From assembly GCA_001751015.1 (NCBI GenBank), contig MAXM01000298.1, positions 4,274 through 13,189 on the forward strand: a DNA stretch of 8,916 nt, written 5' to 3'. This stretch comes from Desulfobacterales bacterium C00003106 (GTDB lineage: Bacteria; Desulfobacterota; Desulfobacteria; Desulfobacterales; C00003106). Below, in pieces: positions 1 through 7,250 of the stretch. Position 1 is the stretch's first letter, and the number at the start of each line of letters is the position of its first letter. Made by a program: the position numbers and the translations under genes. The notes below the pieces were generated by a model. The model was not told the origin of the DNA. It did no database searches and was given only the letters and a program-made list of their open reading frames with translations.

Positions 1-1029
1 ATCCTTATGCGTCACGGGATTCCTGTTGCAGGGAGCTTTATCCAGCAGGAGGTTGTGCTTGCAACAGGCGCGGTGGAGACAATGGTTGTCGACATTCAAT
101 GTATCATGCAGTCTCTTCCCGCGGTTGCCGCATGCTTTCATACCAAAGTGGTTACTACATCCGACAGAGCAAAGATCCCGGGCGCGGAACATGTCGAGGT
201 AGATCCCCACAACGCTGTTCAGACGGCCCGTCAGATCATCAAAGGCGCGATTGACCGGTATTCAAAGAGAGGGGATATCAATATCCCCAAAGAGAAGATG
301 GATGTCGTGGTGGGATTCAGTCACGAGACCATCAATTATACGTTGGGCGGGACATTTCGGGCGTCATATCGACCGTTGAACGATAACATCATCAACGGCC
401 GTATCCGGGGAGTCGGAGCGGTTGTCGGGTGTGACAGTGCGCGTGTGCGTTCCGGTCACGTGCATACCACTGTGGTAAAGGAACTGATAGCCAACAATGT
501 CCTTGTCCTTGTCACGGGTTGTGCCGCGACCGCATGCGGACGCGCCGGGCTTCTGACGCCCGAGGCGGCTGAGCTGGCCGGACCCGGATTGAGAGAAGTG
601 TGTGAGACCGTGGGTATGCCCCCGGTGCTGCATATGGGGTCATGTGTTGATAACAGCCGTATATTGATCGCTGCAACCGAGATTGTCCGGGAGGGGGGCC
701 TTGGCGAGGATATCTACCAGGTTCCGGCGGCAGGTTGCGCCCCGGAGTGGATGAGTGAAAAGGCCGTATCAATCGGCCACTATTTTGTTGCAAGTGGTGT
801 GTATGTAGTCTTTGGACGTACTTTCCCCACGACCAACAGCAAGGAATTAACCGATTATCTCTTTGACAAGTTCGAAGATCTCTATGGCGGGATGTGGGCA
901 GTCGAATCCGATCCAGTGAAGATGGCCCGGATGATGATCGACCGTATTGACCAGGGGCGAGAGGCCCTTGGTATTCACGAGGCAAAGGAAAGGGTCCTCT
1001 TTGATATGGCTATGAGGCGTGACCTGTAA
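1..1029 (+). CDS. cooS/acsA: Ni-Fe carbon monoxide dehydrogenase catalytic subunit, C-terminal part (gene cut by the left edge)
   Basis: This enzyme interconverts CO and CO2 at a Ni-Fe-S C-cluster in the cytoplasm, alone or with acetyl-CoA synthase in the Wood-Ljungdahl pathway. The frame is open to base 1, and the residues before the ATG at 7 (Ile-Leu) fit the family, so the true start lies upstream; about 340 of the usual 630-670 residues are present. Counting from that ATG, family signatures are QCIMQSLP (Cys32), GCDSAR (Cys142), VTGCAATACG (Cys172), MGSCVDNSR (Cys213) and PEWMSEKA (Lys252). By spacing these match four of the C-cluster cysteines and the catalytic acid-base lysine of known enzymes; the His and the first Cys ligand, and the B and D clusters, would be upstream. 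Stop is TAA at 1027-1029. Identity as a CODH is very secure. Whether it is the monofunctional CooS or the AcsA subunit paired with acetyl-CoA synthase cannot be decided because no acs gene is in view. Confidence 0.95.
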   Translation: MLMRHGIPVAGSFIQQEVVLATGAVETMVVDIQCIMQSLPAVAACFHTKVVTTSDRAKIPGAEHVEVDPHNAVQTARQIIKGAIDRYSKRGDINIPKEKMDVVVGFSHETINYTLGGTFRASYRPLNDNIINGRIRGVGAVVGCDSARVRSGHVHTTVVKELIANNVLVLVTGCAATACGRAGLLTPEAAELAGPGLREVCETVGMPPVLHMGSCVDNSRILIAATEIVREGGLGEDIYQVPAAGCAPEWMSEKAVSIGHYFVASGVYVVFGRTFPTTNSKELTDYLFDKFEDLYGGMWAVESDPVKMARMMIDRIDQGREALGIHEAKERVLFDMAMRRDL

Positions 1030-1083
1030 TTTTAGGCATCCTTCATGAGGACCAAAAGTAGTCTGCACTATTTCCGAGTCCCT

Positions 1084-1116
1084 TATACCTCGCAAGTTAT
1101 GGCCTTTCGAGGTATA
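1084..1116. repeat. 9-bp perfect inverted repeat between the CODH and hdrA genes
   Basis: TATACCTCG at 1084-1092 is matched by its exact reverse complement CGAGGTATA at 1108-1116, with a 15-base loop. It lies in the 172-base gap between the CO dehydrogenase stop and hdrA. No run of T follows, so it is not a classic intrinsic terminator. It could be an operator, an mRNA-processing hairpin or a weak terminator. A second, weaker inverted repeat lies downstream (GTCAGT at 1142-1147 against ACTGAC at 1177-1182). I see no convincing -35/-10 pair in the gap. Confidence 0.55.
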
Positions 1117-1201
1117 GCTGGCTGGCGGTCATAATGGTTTTGTCAGTCAACGGATGGTACTTGTTGAACCAATGAAACTGACTGTAATTTCTATAAATTG
1201 A

Positions 1202-4200
1202 GTGAACGAGGAAATGGAAAAAACAGATAAGACTAAATCAGGGATCGTGGCTGTTGTTGGTGGTGGGGTTGCCGGCATCCAGGCGTCTCTGGACCTGGCC
1301 GAACTCGGGTATTTTGTCTACCTGGTCGAAAAATCGACATCCATCGGCGGGACCATGGCGCGGCTTGATAAGACCTTTCCTACCAACGATTGTGCCATCT
1401 GAATACTCGGGCCTAAGTTGGTTGAGATCGGTCGATCTCCAAATATCAAGGTGTTGACGAACGCGAGTTTTGAATCCGTCGAGGGGGAAGCGGGCAACTT
1501 CACTGCCCGTGTGACCACTGCTCCCCGGTACATCAATGAAGATCTGTGCACTGCCTGCGGGATCTGCACCATGTACTGCCCCGTCATGATAGCGGACCTC
1601 TTTAATGAAGGGTTCGCGCTGAGAAGGAGCCTGCACAAGGATTATCCCCAGGCAATACCTGCGAGTTTCTACATCGATCCCAAAGAGTGCCTCTATTTCA
1701 ATCATGACATGTGCGGTATCTGTGTCTCCACATGCCAGGCACAGGCGATCGATTTTACCCAGAAAGAGGAAACACACGATCTTTCTGTGGGATCGATCAT
1801 ACTGGCCCCGGGATTTGGGCGGGTTGATGAAGAGATACTTGGTCGATACGGGTTTGGAATATACCCGGATGTCGTGACCGGTCTTGAATTCGAACGGTTA
1901 ACGAGCGCCGGGGGGCCGACACAGGGGGCGATTGTCAGGCCTTCGGATCAGAGTCATCCAAAACGGATCGCATTTCTTCAGTGCATCGGCTCAAGAGATC
2001 TGACGTGCGGCAATGGATACTGTTCTTCGGTTTGCTGCATGTATGCCGTCAAAGAGGCATCTGTGGCAAAAGAACACGACCCGGACCTCGATATTACCAT
2101 ATTTTATATGGACATGAGGACTCAGGGCAAGGGGTTTGATGCCTCCCGGCAGCGGGCCCGTGATGAGCTCGGAATCAGGTTCGTGCGAAGCAGGGTGGCG
2201 GATGTCCGTGAAAGGGACGGCCGGTTGACGCTTTCCTATGCAACAAGGGACGGCTCTCACAGGGATGAAGATTTTGACATGGTTGTTTTGTCGGTCGGGC
2301 TTGAGTCTCCTGATGGCGTCGAGTCTCTGGCCCGGGCCGCGGGCATCAAATTGAATCAGTATGACTTCTGCCGAACCCCTCCTTTCCTGCCTCTCAATAC
2401 GACACGACCCGGAATTTTTGTGGCCGGGGCCTTTGAGGGACCAAAGGATATCCCTGAGAGTGTGACGCAGGCCACGGGCTCGGCTGCTGCCGTGTCTGAG
2501 ATTCTGCACGACGTGCGCGGGACCAGGGTAGTCAAAAAGGAATATCCGCAAGAGATAGAGATCGCCGAAGATCCGCGCATAGGGGTCCTTGTATGTCACT
2601 GCGGCAGCAACATCGCCAGCGTGGTAGATGTGCATGCCGTGACCGAATATGCCCGGACCCTCGACAACGTAGTTTTTGCTGATGACAGCCTTTACAGTTG
2701 CGCACAGGATAGCCAGCAGGTGATAAAGGACGTGATCACGGAACATGATTTGAATCGTGTGATTGTGGCTGCCTGTTCGCCGCGCACGCATGAGCCGCTG
2801 TTTCAGGAGACCTTAAGGGATGTTGGCTTGAATCGCTCCCTTTTTGAAATGGTGAATATCAGGGATCAATGTTCCTGGGTTCATGCAGCCGAGCCGGAGG
2901 CGGCTACAAATAAGGCAAAGGACCTGCTGCGCATGGCCGTAGCAAAGGCTAGACTTCTCTATCCGGTGCCTGAAGAGAGCGTTCCGGTCATTGGCAAGGC
3001 AATGGTGATCGGTGGCGGCATAGCAGGGATGACCGCGGCGCTCAGTATCGCTGACCAGGGATTCGAGGTCTTTCTCATCGAAAAATCCGAAGAGCTTGGA
3101 GGGAACCTGAGGCGACTGAAGACCCTGCTTGGCGACGGGGACCCGGCGCAGCTGCTGGCGGATACCGGGGAGAAAGTAAGAAACCATCCACGCATCAAGG
3201 TCTATACCAAGACCGAGATTAAGAATATTTCAGGTTACATAGGGAACTTTACAACAACTCTTAATGGTGACGGAGACCCTGAAACGATTGATCATGGCGT
3301 TGTGGTTGTGGCCACGGGCGGCAGAGAGCATCGGTTGAGCAAGTATCTTTACGGGCAATCAGAAGCCGTGGTCACGCAGCTTGAACTCGAAGAGATCCTT
3401 TCTTCACCCAAGAAGGCGGCGGAGTTAAATGAAGTTGTAATGATCCAGTGTGCCGGTTCACGGGGAGACGACCTTGCCTATTGCAGCCGGATATGCTGCA
3501 GCACCGCCATAAAGAACGCCCTTAGGCTCAAAGAGATAAATCCGAAGGCGTCTGTGTATGTGCTCTACAGAGATATCCGGACCTATGGATTCATGGAAGA
3601 CTACTATCGCAAAGCAAGAGAACAGGGCGTGATCTTCATAGATTACGAAAAAGAAGATCCTCCCGTGGTTACGCAGGATGACGGCAAGATATGGGTTGAA
3701 TTTGCAGACAGTCTGCTTGGCGAAAGGGTAAGGCTTGCACCCGATCTCGTAGCGCTGAGCGTAGGTATTGTCCCAAACAACGTGGAAGATATCGCAACAA
3801 TGCTCAAACTTCCTCTTACGCAGGAGAAGTTTTTTCTGGAAGCACACGTAAAACTCCGCCCGGTTGAGATGGCTGTATCGGGTGTCTATGTGTGCGGTCT
3901 TGCCCACTCTCCAAAATCGATTGCAGAATCAATAAGCCAGGCCAAGGCCGCAGCCGGCAAGGCATGTGCACCGCTGGCCACGGGTTTTGTGGCGGTTGCG
4001 CCGGTCGTCTCGAATGTCGACAAGAAAAAATGTATCGGATGCGGTATCTGTGAAAGCCTCTGTCCATACAATGCCATACAGCTTGTAAAGGTGAAAAAAA
4101 GGAAAAAGGCAGAGACCATTACTGCTTCATGCAAAGGCTGCGGGATATGCGCATCGCATTGCCCGACCCTGGCTATCTCCATGGGAGGCTTTACCAACGA

Positions 4201-4243
4201 GGGAATAATGGCCCAGATCCGGGCGCTTAGGGAAGGGAAATAG
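1202..4243 (+). CDS. hdrA: Selenocysteine-containing tandem heterodisulfide-reductase-like subunit A (double HdrA, flavin and Fe-S electron hub)
   Basis: HdrA carries FAD and several [4Fe-4S] clusters and is the flavin hub of soluble Hdr complexes. Read through the TGA at 1400-1402, the gene encodes 1013 residues: two HdrA-like halves in tandem, a size usual for bacterial double HdrAs. Numbering from GTG 1202, the first Rossmann motif GGGVAG is near residues 20-25. The signature TFPTNDCAI-Sec-ILGPKL follows, with Cys64 and Sec67 where relatives have Cys-x-x-Cys. A cluster motif starts at Cys116 (CTACGICTMYC) and another Cys set spans 163-178. QCIGSRD and CCMYAVKEA are typical HdrA motifs. The second half begins near residue 460 (VLVCHCGSN), has GGGIAG at 604-609, then QCAGSR. 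Two C-terminal ferredoxin motifs start at Cys944 and Cys977. The start is uncertain: GTG at 1202, directly after an in-frame TGA, or ATG at 1214; neither has a well-spaced ribosome site. The mvhD start follows one base after the stop. Confidence 0.92.
1400..1402 (+). other. In-frame TGA read as selenocysteine (HdrA Sec67)
   Basis: The codon order around this TGA is Asp-Cys-Ala-Ile-TGA-Ile-Leu-Gly-Pro-Lys-Leu. HdrA proteins normally have a cysteine at this place (NDC-x-x-C-IL-x-PKL). The frame before the TGA (from 1202) and after it (to 4243) is the same, since 198 bases, a multiple of three, separate the start from the TGA. HdrA of Methanocaldococcus jannaschii is an established selenoprotein, so Sec in this family has precedent. 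TGA is a normal stop elsewhere in this window (5025-5027 and 7815-7817). Confidence 0.9.
1418..1442 (+). promoter_or_regulatory. Bacterial SECIS-like stem-loop of hdrA
   Basis: GAGATC at 1424-1429 and GATCTC at 1434-1439 form a perfect 6-bp stem closing a GGTC loop at 1430-1433. Below it, TTG at 1418-1420 pairs with CAA at 1440-1442, leaving GTT (1421-1423) as a 5' bulge that contains U. Twenty-seven bases separate the TGA from the loop. Bacterial SECIS elements lie inside the coding region just after the UGA and need G and U in the apical loop for SelB binding; as I recall it, the E. coli fdhF element has the same GGUC loop and a bulged U. A competing fold pairing bases near 1405-1412 with 1420-1426 is possible but weaker. 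Confidence 0.72.
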
Positions 4244-4244
4244 A

Positions 4245-5027
4245 ATGTCTCAGGATTCATTCGAGCCGAGGATACTCGGTTTTCTATGCAACTGGTGCTG
4301 TTACGCTGCCGCAGATTCTGCGGGTGTGGGCCGTTATCAGTACCCGGCGAATTTGCGGACCATAAGGGTAATGTGTACGGGCCGCATTGATCCGATGTTT
4401 GTTCTCGAAGGCTTTGCCTCCGGGGCGGACGGCATATTTGCAGGGGGCTGACACCTCGGTGAATGTCATTACCAGTTTGGTAATTATGACGCTATGTTGA
4501 CAGCAGAACTTGTACAGGGGATTCTCAAAGAGATAGGTGTTGATCCTGAGCGCTTCAGTATTGAGTGGGCCTCGGCCGCTGAAGGGACGCGGTATGTAGA
4601 ACTGATCACCGCGTTTACAAAAAAGATAAAGGAGTTAGGTCCTGTTGGTCATGCTGAGCAAAAGGACGCGGAGGATTTGTTGCTCAAACTGCGGGCGGCG
4701 AGATCAGCGACAGAGGTCAGAAAACTAAGGACTGGACTGGGTAACCTGACGAAACAATTCAGGAAAGATGGAAGCTACAGCCCTGAAGTTGTGAAAGAAA
4801 AGGTAATGCAAAAACTCGGTAAAACAGTAAGAACCGAGATAGGCGCACAGGAGATACTCCTTCGGCTCAAAGAGCAGGGACCATTGAGTCTGAAGGATCT
4901 TGCCGGAAAAGTCAGTCTCTCGGCAGAAGAGATCACGGATTTTTTGGCTAAGCTTGGTAAGAAGGGAAAGGCATCTGAGAGCGAGGGACGCTGGCGCTTG
5001 TCCGGACCCGGTGAGGAAGTTGTCTGA
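4245..5027 (+). CDS. mvhD: Selenocysteine-containing MvhD/FrhD-type iron-sulfur subunit with C-terminal winged-helix-like extension
   Basis: MvhD carries a [2Fe-2S] cluster and passes electrons between a donor or acceptor enzyme and HdrA. Read through the TGA at 4449-4451, the gene encodes 260 residues. The core (about 1-133) shows GFLCNWCCYAAAD (Cys15, 18, 19), RVMCTGRIDP (Cys44) and GADGIFAGG-Sec-HLGECHY (Sec69, Cys74), the MvhD signature with Sec in place of Cys. Normal MvhD is about 140 residues; the remaining 120 are extra. Within them, residues 202-252 (AQEILLRLKEQ, then SLKDLAGKVS, SAEEITDFLAKL and a GRWRL strand) read like a winged helix. The start ATG is one base after the hdrA stop, with AAGGGA at 4233-4238 at good spacing. 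It ends in tandem TGA TGA, and the next gene starts at 5027 by overlap. Translational coupling with hdrA and the following gene is likely. The role of the extension is unknown. Confidence 0.9.
4449..4451 (+). other. In-frame TGA read as selenocysteine (MvhD Sec69)
   Basis: Codons read Phe-Ala-Gly-Gly-TGA-His-Leu-Gly-Glu-Cys-His-Tyr. MvhD proteins usually have a cysteine at this place (G-C-H-x-G-x-C-H-Y). The 204 bases from the ATG to the TGA are a multiple of three, and the downstream frame runs to 5027 with family sequence immediately after the TGA. VhuD, the M. jannaschii relative, is a known selenoprotein. Sec here probably replaces a ligand of the [2Fe-2S] cluster; that last point is inference. 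Confidence 0.9.
4465..4490 (+). promoter_or_regulatory. Bacterial SECIS-like stem-loop of mvhD
   Basis: GTCA at 4465-4468 pairs with TGAC at 4487-4490, and TTACCA at 4469-4474 pairs with TGGTAA at 4478-4483. The loop is GTT at 4475-4477 and TTA at 4484-4486 bulges on the 3' side. This gives ten base pairs. G and U sit in the apical loop, 23 bases after the TGA, within the spacing expected for bacterial SECIS elements. The bulge is on the 3' side, unlike the 5' U bulge of fdhF, so the exact SelB contact is uncertain. Confidence 0.7.
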
Positions 5028-5569
5028 TGAGTTCGAAAGCAGGATTGGTCATAGGTGAGGAAGAACTGGATCCAAGATTCAAGTATGTGCTGGCTGATAT
5101 TCCGGGCGCTGAGGATCTGAAGCGGTGTTTTGCCTGCGGGGGTTGCACGGGTATCTGCCCGGTAAGCAGGGAAAACCCTGATTATGATCCGCGGAAGATC
5201 ATTCATATGGTTATCTTGGGGCTGAAGGGACGGCTTCTGTCTTCTGAAATGATCTGGCAGTGTACCCGTTGTGACACCTGTCAGTTTGTTTGCCCGCAGG
5301 GCGTGCGAGTGAGTAGTATCATCAATGCGCTGCGGCAGATGGCCCTTGAGAGTGAATACGTTGATATTGCAACCTTGCAGGAGTGGGGCAGGGTGGCGAG
5401 GGTAAAGCCGGGTCAATGTGCCGGCTGCCTGACCTGTGTCCGGGTCTGTCCGTTTGATGCCGCCTATGTGGGGAAGGAAAAGCGGGCCCCTGTGAAGGTT
5501 GATCCCCTTAAGTGCCGCGGATGCGGCCTTTGCACAGTGGAATGCCCACGCGGGGCCATTGTTATTTAG
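5027..5569 (+). CDS. HdrC-like protein fused to a two-cluster ferredoxin (four [4Fe-4S] motifs)
   Basis: This 180-residue soluble protein probably carries electrons between HdrA/MvhD and a partner. The first half looks like HdrC, with CFACGGCTGICP (Cys34, 37, 40, 44) and CTRCDTCQFVCP (Cys79, 82, 85, 89). The second half is a classical 2[4Fe-4S] ferredoxin: CAGCLTCVRVCP (Cys131-141) and CRGCGLCTVECP (Cys163-173). All sixteen cysteines are present. No signal peptide or membrane segment is visible. The ATG overlaps the mvhD stop by one base, and GAGG at 5013-5016 serves as ribosome site, so translation is probably coupled. A separate classical HdrC lies at 7251, so this is an extra, differently built subunit. 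Its partner could be MetV/MetF, ferredoxin, or an enzyme outside the window; the sequence does not say which. Confidence 0.88.
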   Translation: MSSKAGLVIGEEELDPRFKYVLADIPGAEDLKRCFACGGCTGICPVSRENPDYDPRKIIHMVILGLKGRLLSSEMIWQCTRCDTCQFVCPQGVRVSSIINALRQMALESEYVDIATLQEWGRVARVKPGQCAGCLTCVRVCPFDAAYVGKEKRAPVKVDPLKCRGCGLCTVECPRGAIVI

Positions 5570-5574
5570 TGATT

Positions 5575-5670
5575 GGTCGAGTGGTCAAATGGTCGGGTAG
5601 TCGAGTGATGAAGTAGTCAACCACTTGACCATTCAACCACTTGGCTATTCAACTACTTGACAACTTGACA
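5575..5670. repeat. Inverted array of degenerate octamers (array 1), able to form a long imperfect hairpin
   Basis: Twelve units of eight bases fill nearly all of the gap between the four-cluster protein and metV. The first six have the form RGTCRAGT (for example GGTCGAGT, GGTCAAAT, AGTCGAGT; one unit, 5607-5614, is diverged). The last six are the reverse complement form (ACTTGACC, ATTCAACC, ACTTGACA). The two arms pair around a centre near 5622/5623 with roughly four out of five positions matched if G-U is allowed; the tip is GTCAA, CCAC, TTGAC at 5616-5629. It starts 5 bases after a stop codon and ends just before the metV ribosome site. Confidence 0.85.
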
Positions 5671-5674
5671 AAAT

Positions 5675-5678
5675 AGGA
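5675..5678 (+). promoter_or_regulatory. Ribosome binding site that fixes the metV GTG start
   Basis: AGGA lies 8 bases upstream of the GTG at 5687 and directly after the octamer array, so it supports this GTG as the start and shows that the array stays outside the coding region. Confidence 0.6.
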
Positions 5679-5686
5679 TGTGAGCC

Positions 5687-6382
5687 GTGATTGTTGGAAC
5701 GAGAAAACCGTTTGCCGAAATAAGGGACCTTGTATCCGGACATCGGAAGATATTAGTCGTTGGTTGTGGCACCTGTGTTGCCGTGTGTCTGGCCGGCGGG
5801 GAGAAAGAAGTGGCCATACTTGCGTCGCAGCTTCGTATTGCCCTGAGATTGGTCGGCCAGGATGTGCAGGTTGACGAGGCCATGGCCGAGAGACAGTGTG
5901 ACACGGAGTTTTTGGTTGATCTTGGCAGCAAGAAAGACCTGGGTGATTACGATATTGTTGTTTCAATGGCCTGCGGGGCCGGTGTGCAGTTGTTCAGCGA
6001 CGTATATGATCAGAACCTGGTTGTTCCTGCCTTAAATACGGTATTTATCGGTGTGGCGGAGGGGCCGGGTGTATGGACGGAGAAATGTAGATCCTGTGGG
6101 GATTGTGTTCTCGGTGAAACCGGGGGTATCTGTCCGGTAACCATGTGCGCCAAGGGGCTCTTGAACGGACCATGCGGGGGAGCCAGACACGGGAAATGCG
6201 AGGTCAATCCCGAGCTTGATTGTGCATGGGTAAAGATATATGACCGCATGTCCGCCCGCGATAATCTCAAATCCATAGAAAAGACGCTCCCTCCCCGGAA
6301 AAACAGCAGGCAGACGCATCCTTCCGTGTCAATTCATGAAGCGTATAAGCGGAGATTCGATAAAGATGAAAAGATCGTTTAA
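5687..6382 (+). CDS. metV: MetV, methylenetetrahydrofolate reductase Fe-S/zinc partner subunit
   Basis: MetV is the partner of MetF in many acetogens and sulfate reducers; it binds iron-sulfur (and reportedly zinc) and links MetF to electron carriers. The product is 231 residues. The N-terminal part has CGTCVAVC (Cys27, 30, 34) and further cysteines at 71 and 96. The C-terminal domain from about residue 130 has the cysteine-rich pattern of the methylene-THF reductase C-terminal family: CRSCGDC (134-140), GICPVTMCAKGLLNGPCGG (149-163), GKCEVNPELDCAW (171-179). The start is GTG at 5687, supported by AGGA at good spacing. The last 17 bases overlap the metF start, so the two are probably translationally coupled. 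No membrane segment is visible. The octamer array lies upstream, but no terminator is evident, so co-transcription with hdrA-mvhD is plausible. Confidence 0.9.
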   Translation: MIVGTRKPFAEIRDLVSGHRKILVVGCGTCVAVCLAGGEKEVAILASQLRIALRLVGQDVQVDEAMAERQCDTEFLVDLGSKKDLGDYDIVVSMACGAGVQLFSDVYDQNLVVPALNTVFIGVAEGPGVWTEKCRSCGDCVLGETGGICPVTMCAKGLLNGPCGGARHGKCEVNPELDCAWVKIYDRMSARDNLKSIEKTLPPRKNSRQTHPSVSIHEAYKRRFDKDEKIV

Positions 6383-7238
6383 AGAAGCCCTGACGTCGGG
6401 AAAGTTTCTGGTGACCGCAGAGGTTGCTTCCCCCAAGGGGATAGATGCAGACAGCCTTGGTCCAATTGTTGGAAATTTGAAAGATACGGTTGACGCGATA
6501 GGGGTGGGAGATAACCCGAGGGGTGTCATGTCAATGAGTCCATGGGCCGCATGTCACCTGATTTCCGAAAGCGGCGGTGAACCGATCATGCACCTGACGT
6601 GCCGTGACCGGAACCGGATGGCATTGCAGTCGGACCTCCTGGCAGCGGCCTTTCTCGGAATAAGAAACGTCCTTTGTGTGACCGGTGATCATGTCCGGTT
6701 CGGCGATCATATCGACGCCATGCCGGTCTATGACCTTGATTCGGTTCAGCTCATAGAAACTGTCCGCTCCCTGACTGGCGGCCGGGACATGACGGGCCAC
6801 GAGCTTGCGGGCGCACCCGAGTTCTGCGTGGGAGCAGTAGCAAATCCGGAGAGCGATCCTGTGGGGCCTCAGCTTTTCAAGTTCAAAAAGAAGCTGGCGT
6901 CCGGCATTGACTTTGTGCTGACCCATCCTGTTTTTAATCCGGACAATCTCGCGCCGTTTGTGAGCGAGGCAAAGGAAAAGGGAGTCAAGGTGATCGCCGG
7001 TGTTTCTCTTCTCGTTGCCGAGGAGATTCCGGGTTATAAGGACGGCAGTCATCCCGGCCTTTTTGTGCCGGATGAAGTCCTTGCGGATATCGAAGGCGCG
7101 GGCATCGAAAAGGGGATAGAGATAGCGGCCCGGCTCATCGGGACGATTAAGGATAAAGGGTTGTGCGACGGGGTTCATATCTCGGCGCCCGGGCATGAAG
7201 AGAAGATTATCGATATTATCAAGAGTTCAGGAATTTAA
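6366..7238 (+). CDS. metF: 5,10-methylenetetrahydrofolate reductase, catalytic TIM-barrel subunit
   Basis: MetF reduces methylene-THF to methyl-THF (or runs in reverse), a step of the methyl branch of the Wood-Ljungdahl pathway. The product has 290 residues, normal for the family. Near the N-terminus FLVTAEVASPKG places Glu19 where the catalytic acid of MetF is expected; HLTCRDRNR (76-84) and CVTGDHVRFGD (104-114, with Asp108 at the flavin/folate position) are strongly conserved family motifs. The frame is open back to an ATG at 6336, but ATG 6366 gives the usual N-terminus and has GGAG at 6351-6354; the upstream ATG has no ribosome site. The start overlaps the metV end. Its neighbours MetV, HdrC and HdrB suggest that electrons come from an Hdr-type relay instead of straight from NAD(P)H; that is inference from context. 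Confidence 0.93.
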   Translation: MKRSFKEALTSGKFLVTAEVASPKGIDADSLGPIVGNLKDTVDAIGVGDNPRGVMSMSPWAACHLISESGGEPIMHLTCRDRNRMALQSDLLAAAFLGIRNVLCVTGDHVRFGDHIDAMPVYDLDSVQLIETVRSLTGGRDMTGHELAGAPEFCVGAVANPESDPVGPQLFKFKKKLASGIDFVLTHPVFNPDNLAPFVSEAKEKGVKVIAGVSLLVAEEIPGYKDGSHPGLFVPDEVLADIEGAGIEKGIEIAARLIGTIKDKGLCDGVHISAPGHEEKIIDIIKSSGI

Positions 7239-7250
7239 GGCAATCGATAT

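Noticed and set aside
1991..2791. Long minus-strand open frame opposite hdrA (and similar ones at 512-985, 4775-5416 and 6531-7196)
   Set aside because: They lie entirely opposite well-identified genes, show no recognisable family motif, and are rich in Arg, His and Pro as expected of antisense shadows.
1400..4451. hdrA and mvhD as pseudogenes or sequencing errors with nonsense mutations
   Set aside because: Both TGAs fall exactly on conserved Cys positions, the frames continue with full family similarity, and each is followed by a SECIS-like hairpin. Two independent random nonsense mutations at such sites are very unlikely.
4494..5027. A separate 177-residue gene starting at ATG 4494
   Set aside because: MvhD family sequence runs unbroken from before the TGA into this region (HLGECHYQFGNYDA lies between the TGA and the ATG), so it is the C-terminal part of mvhD.
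5616..5629. The tip of array 1 as an intrinsic terminator
   Set aside because: The stem is short and AT-rich at the tip and no T tract follows; a metV ribosome site comes right after the array.
6336..6365. Upstream ATG start for metF
   Set aside because: No ribosome site, deeper overlap with metV, and ten extra residues not expected in MetF.
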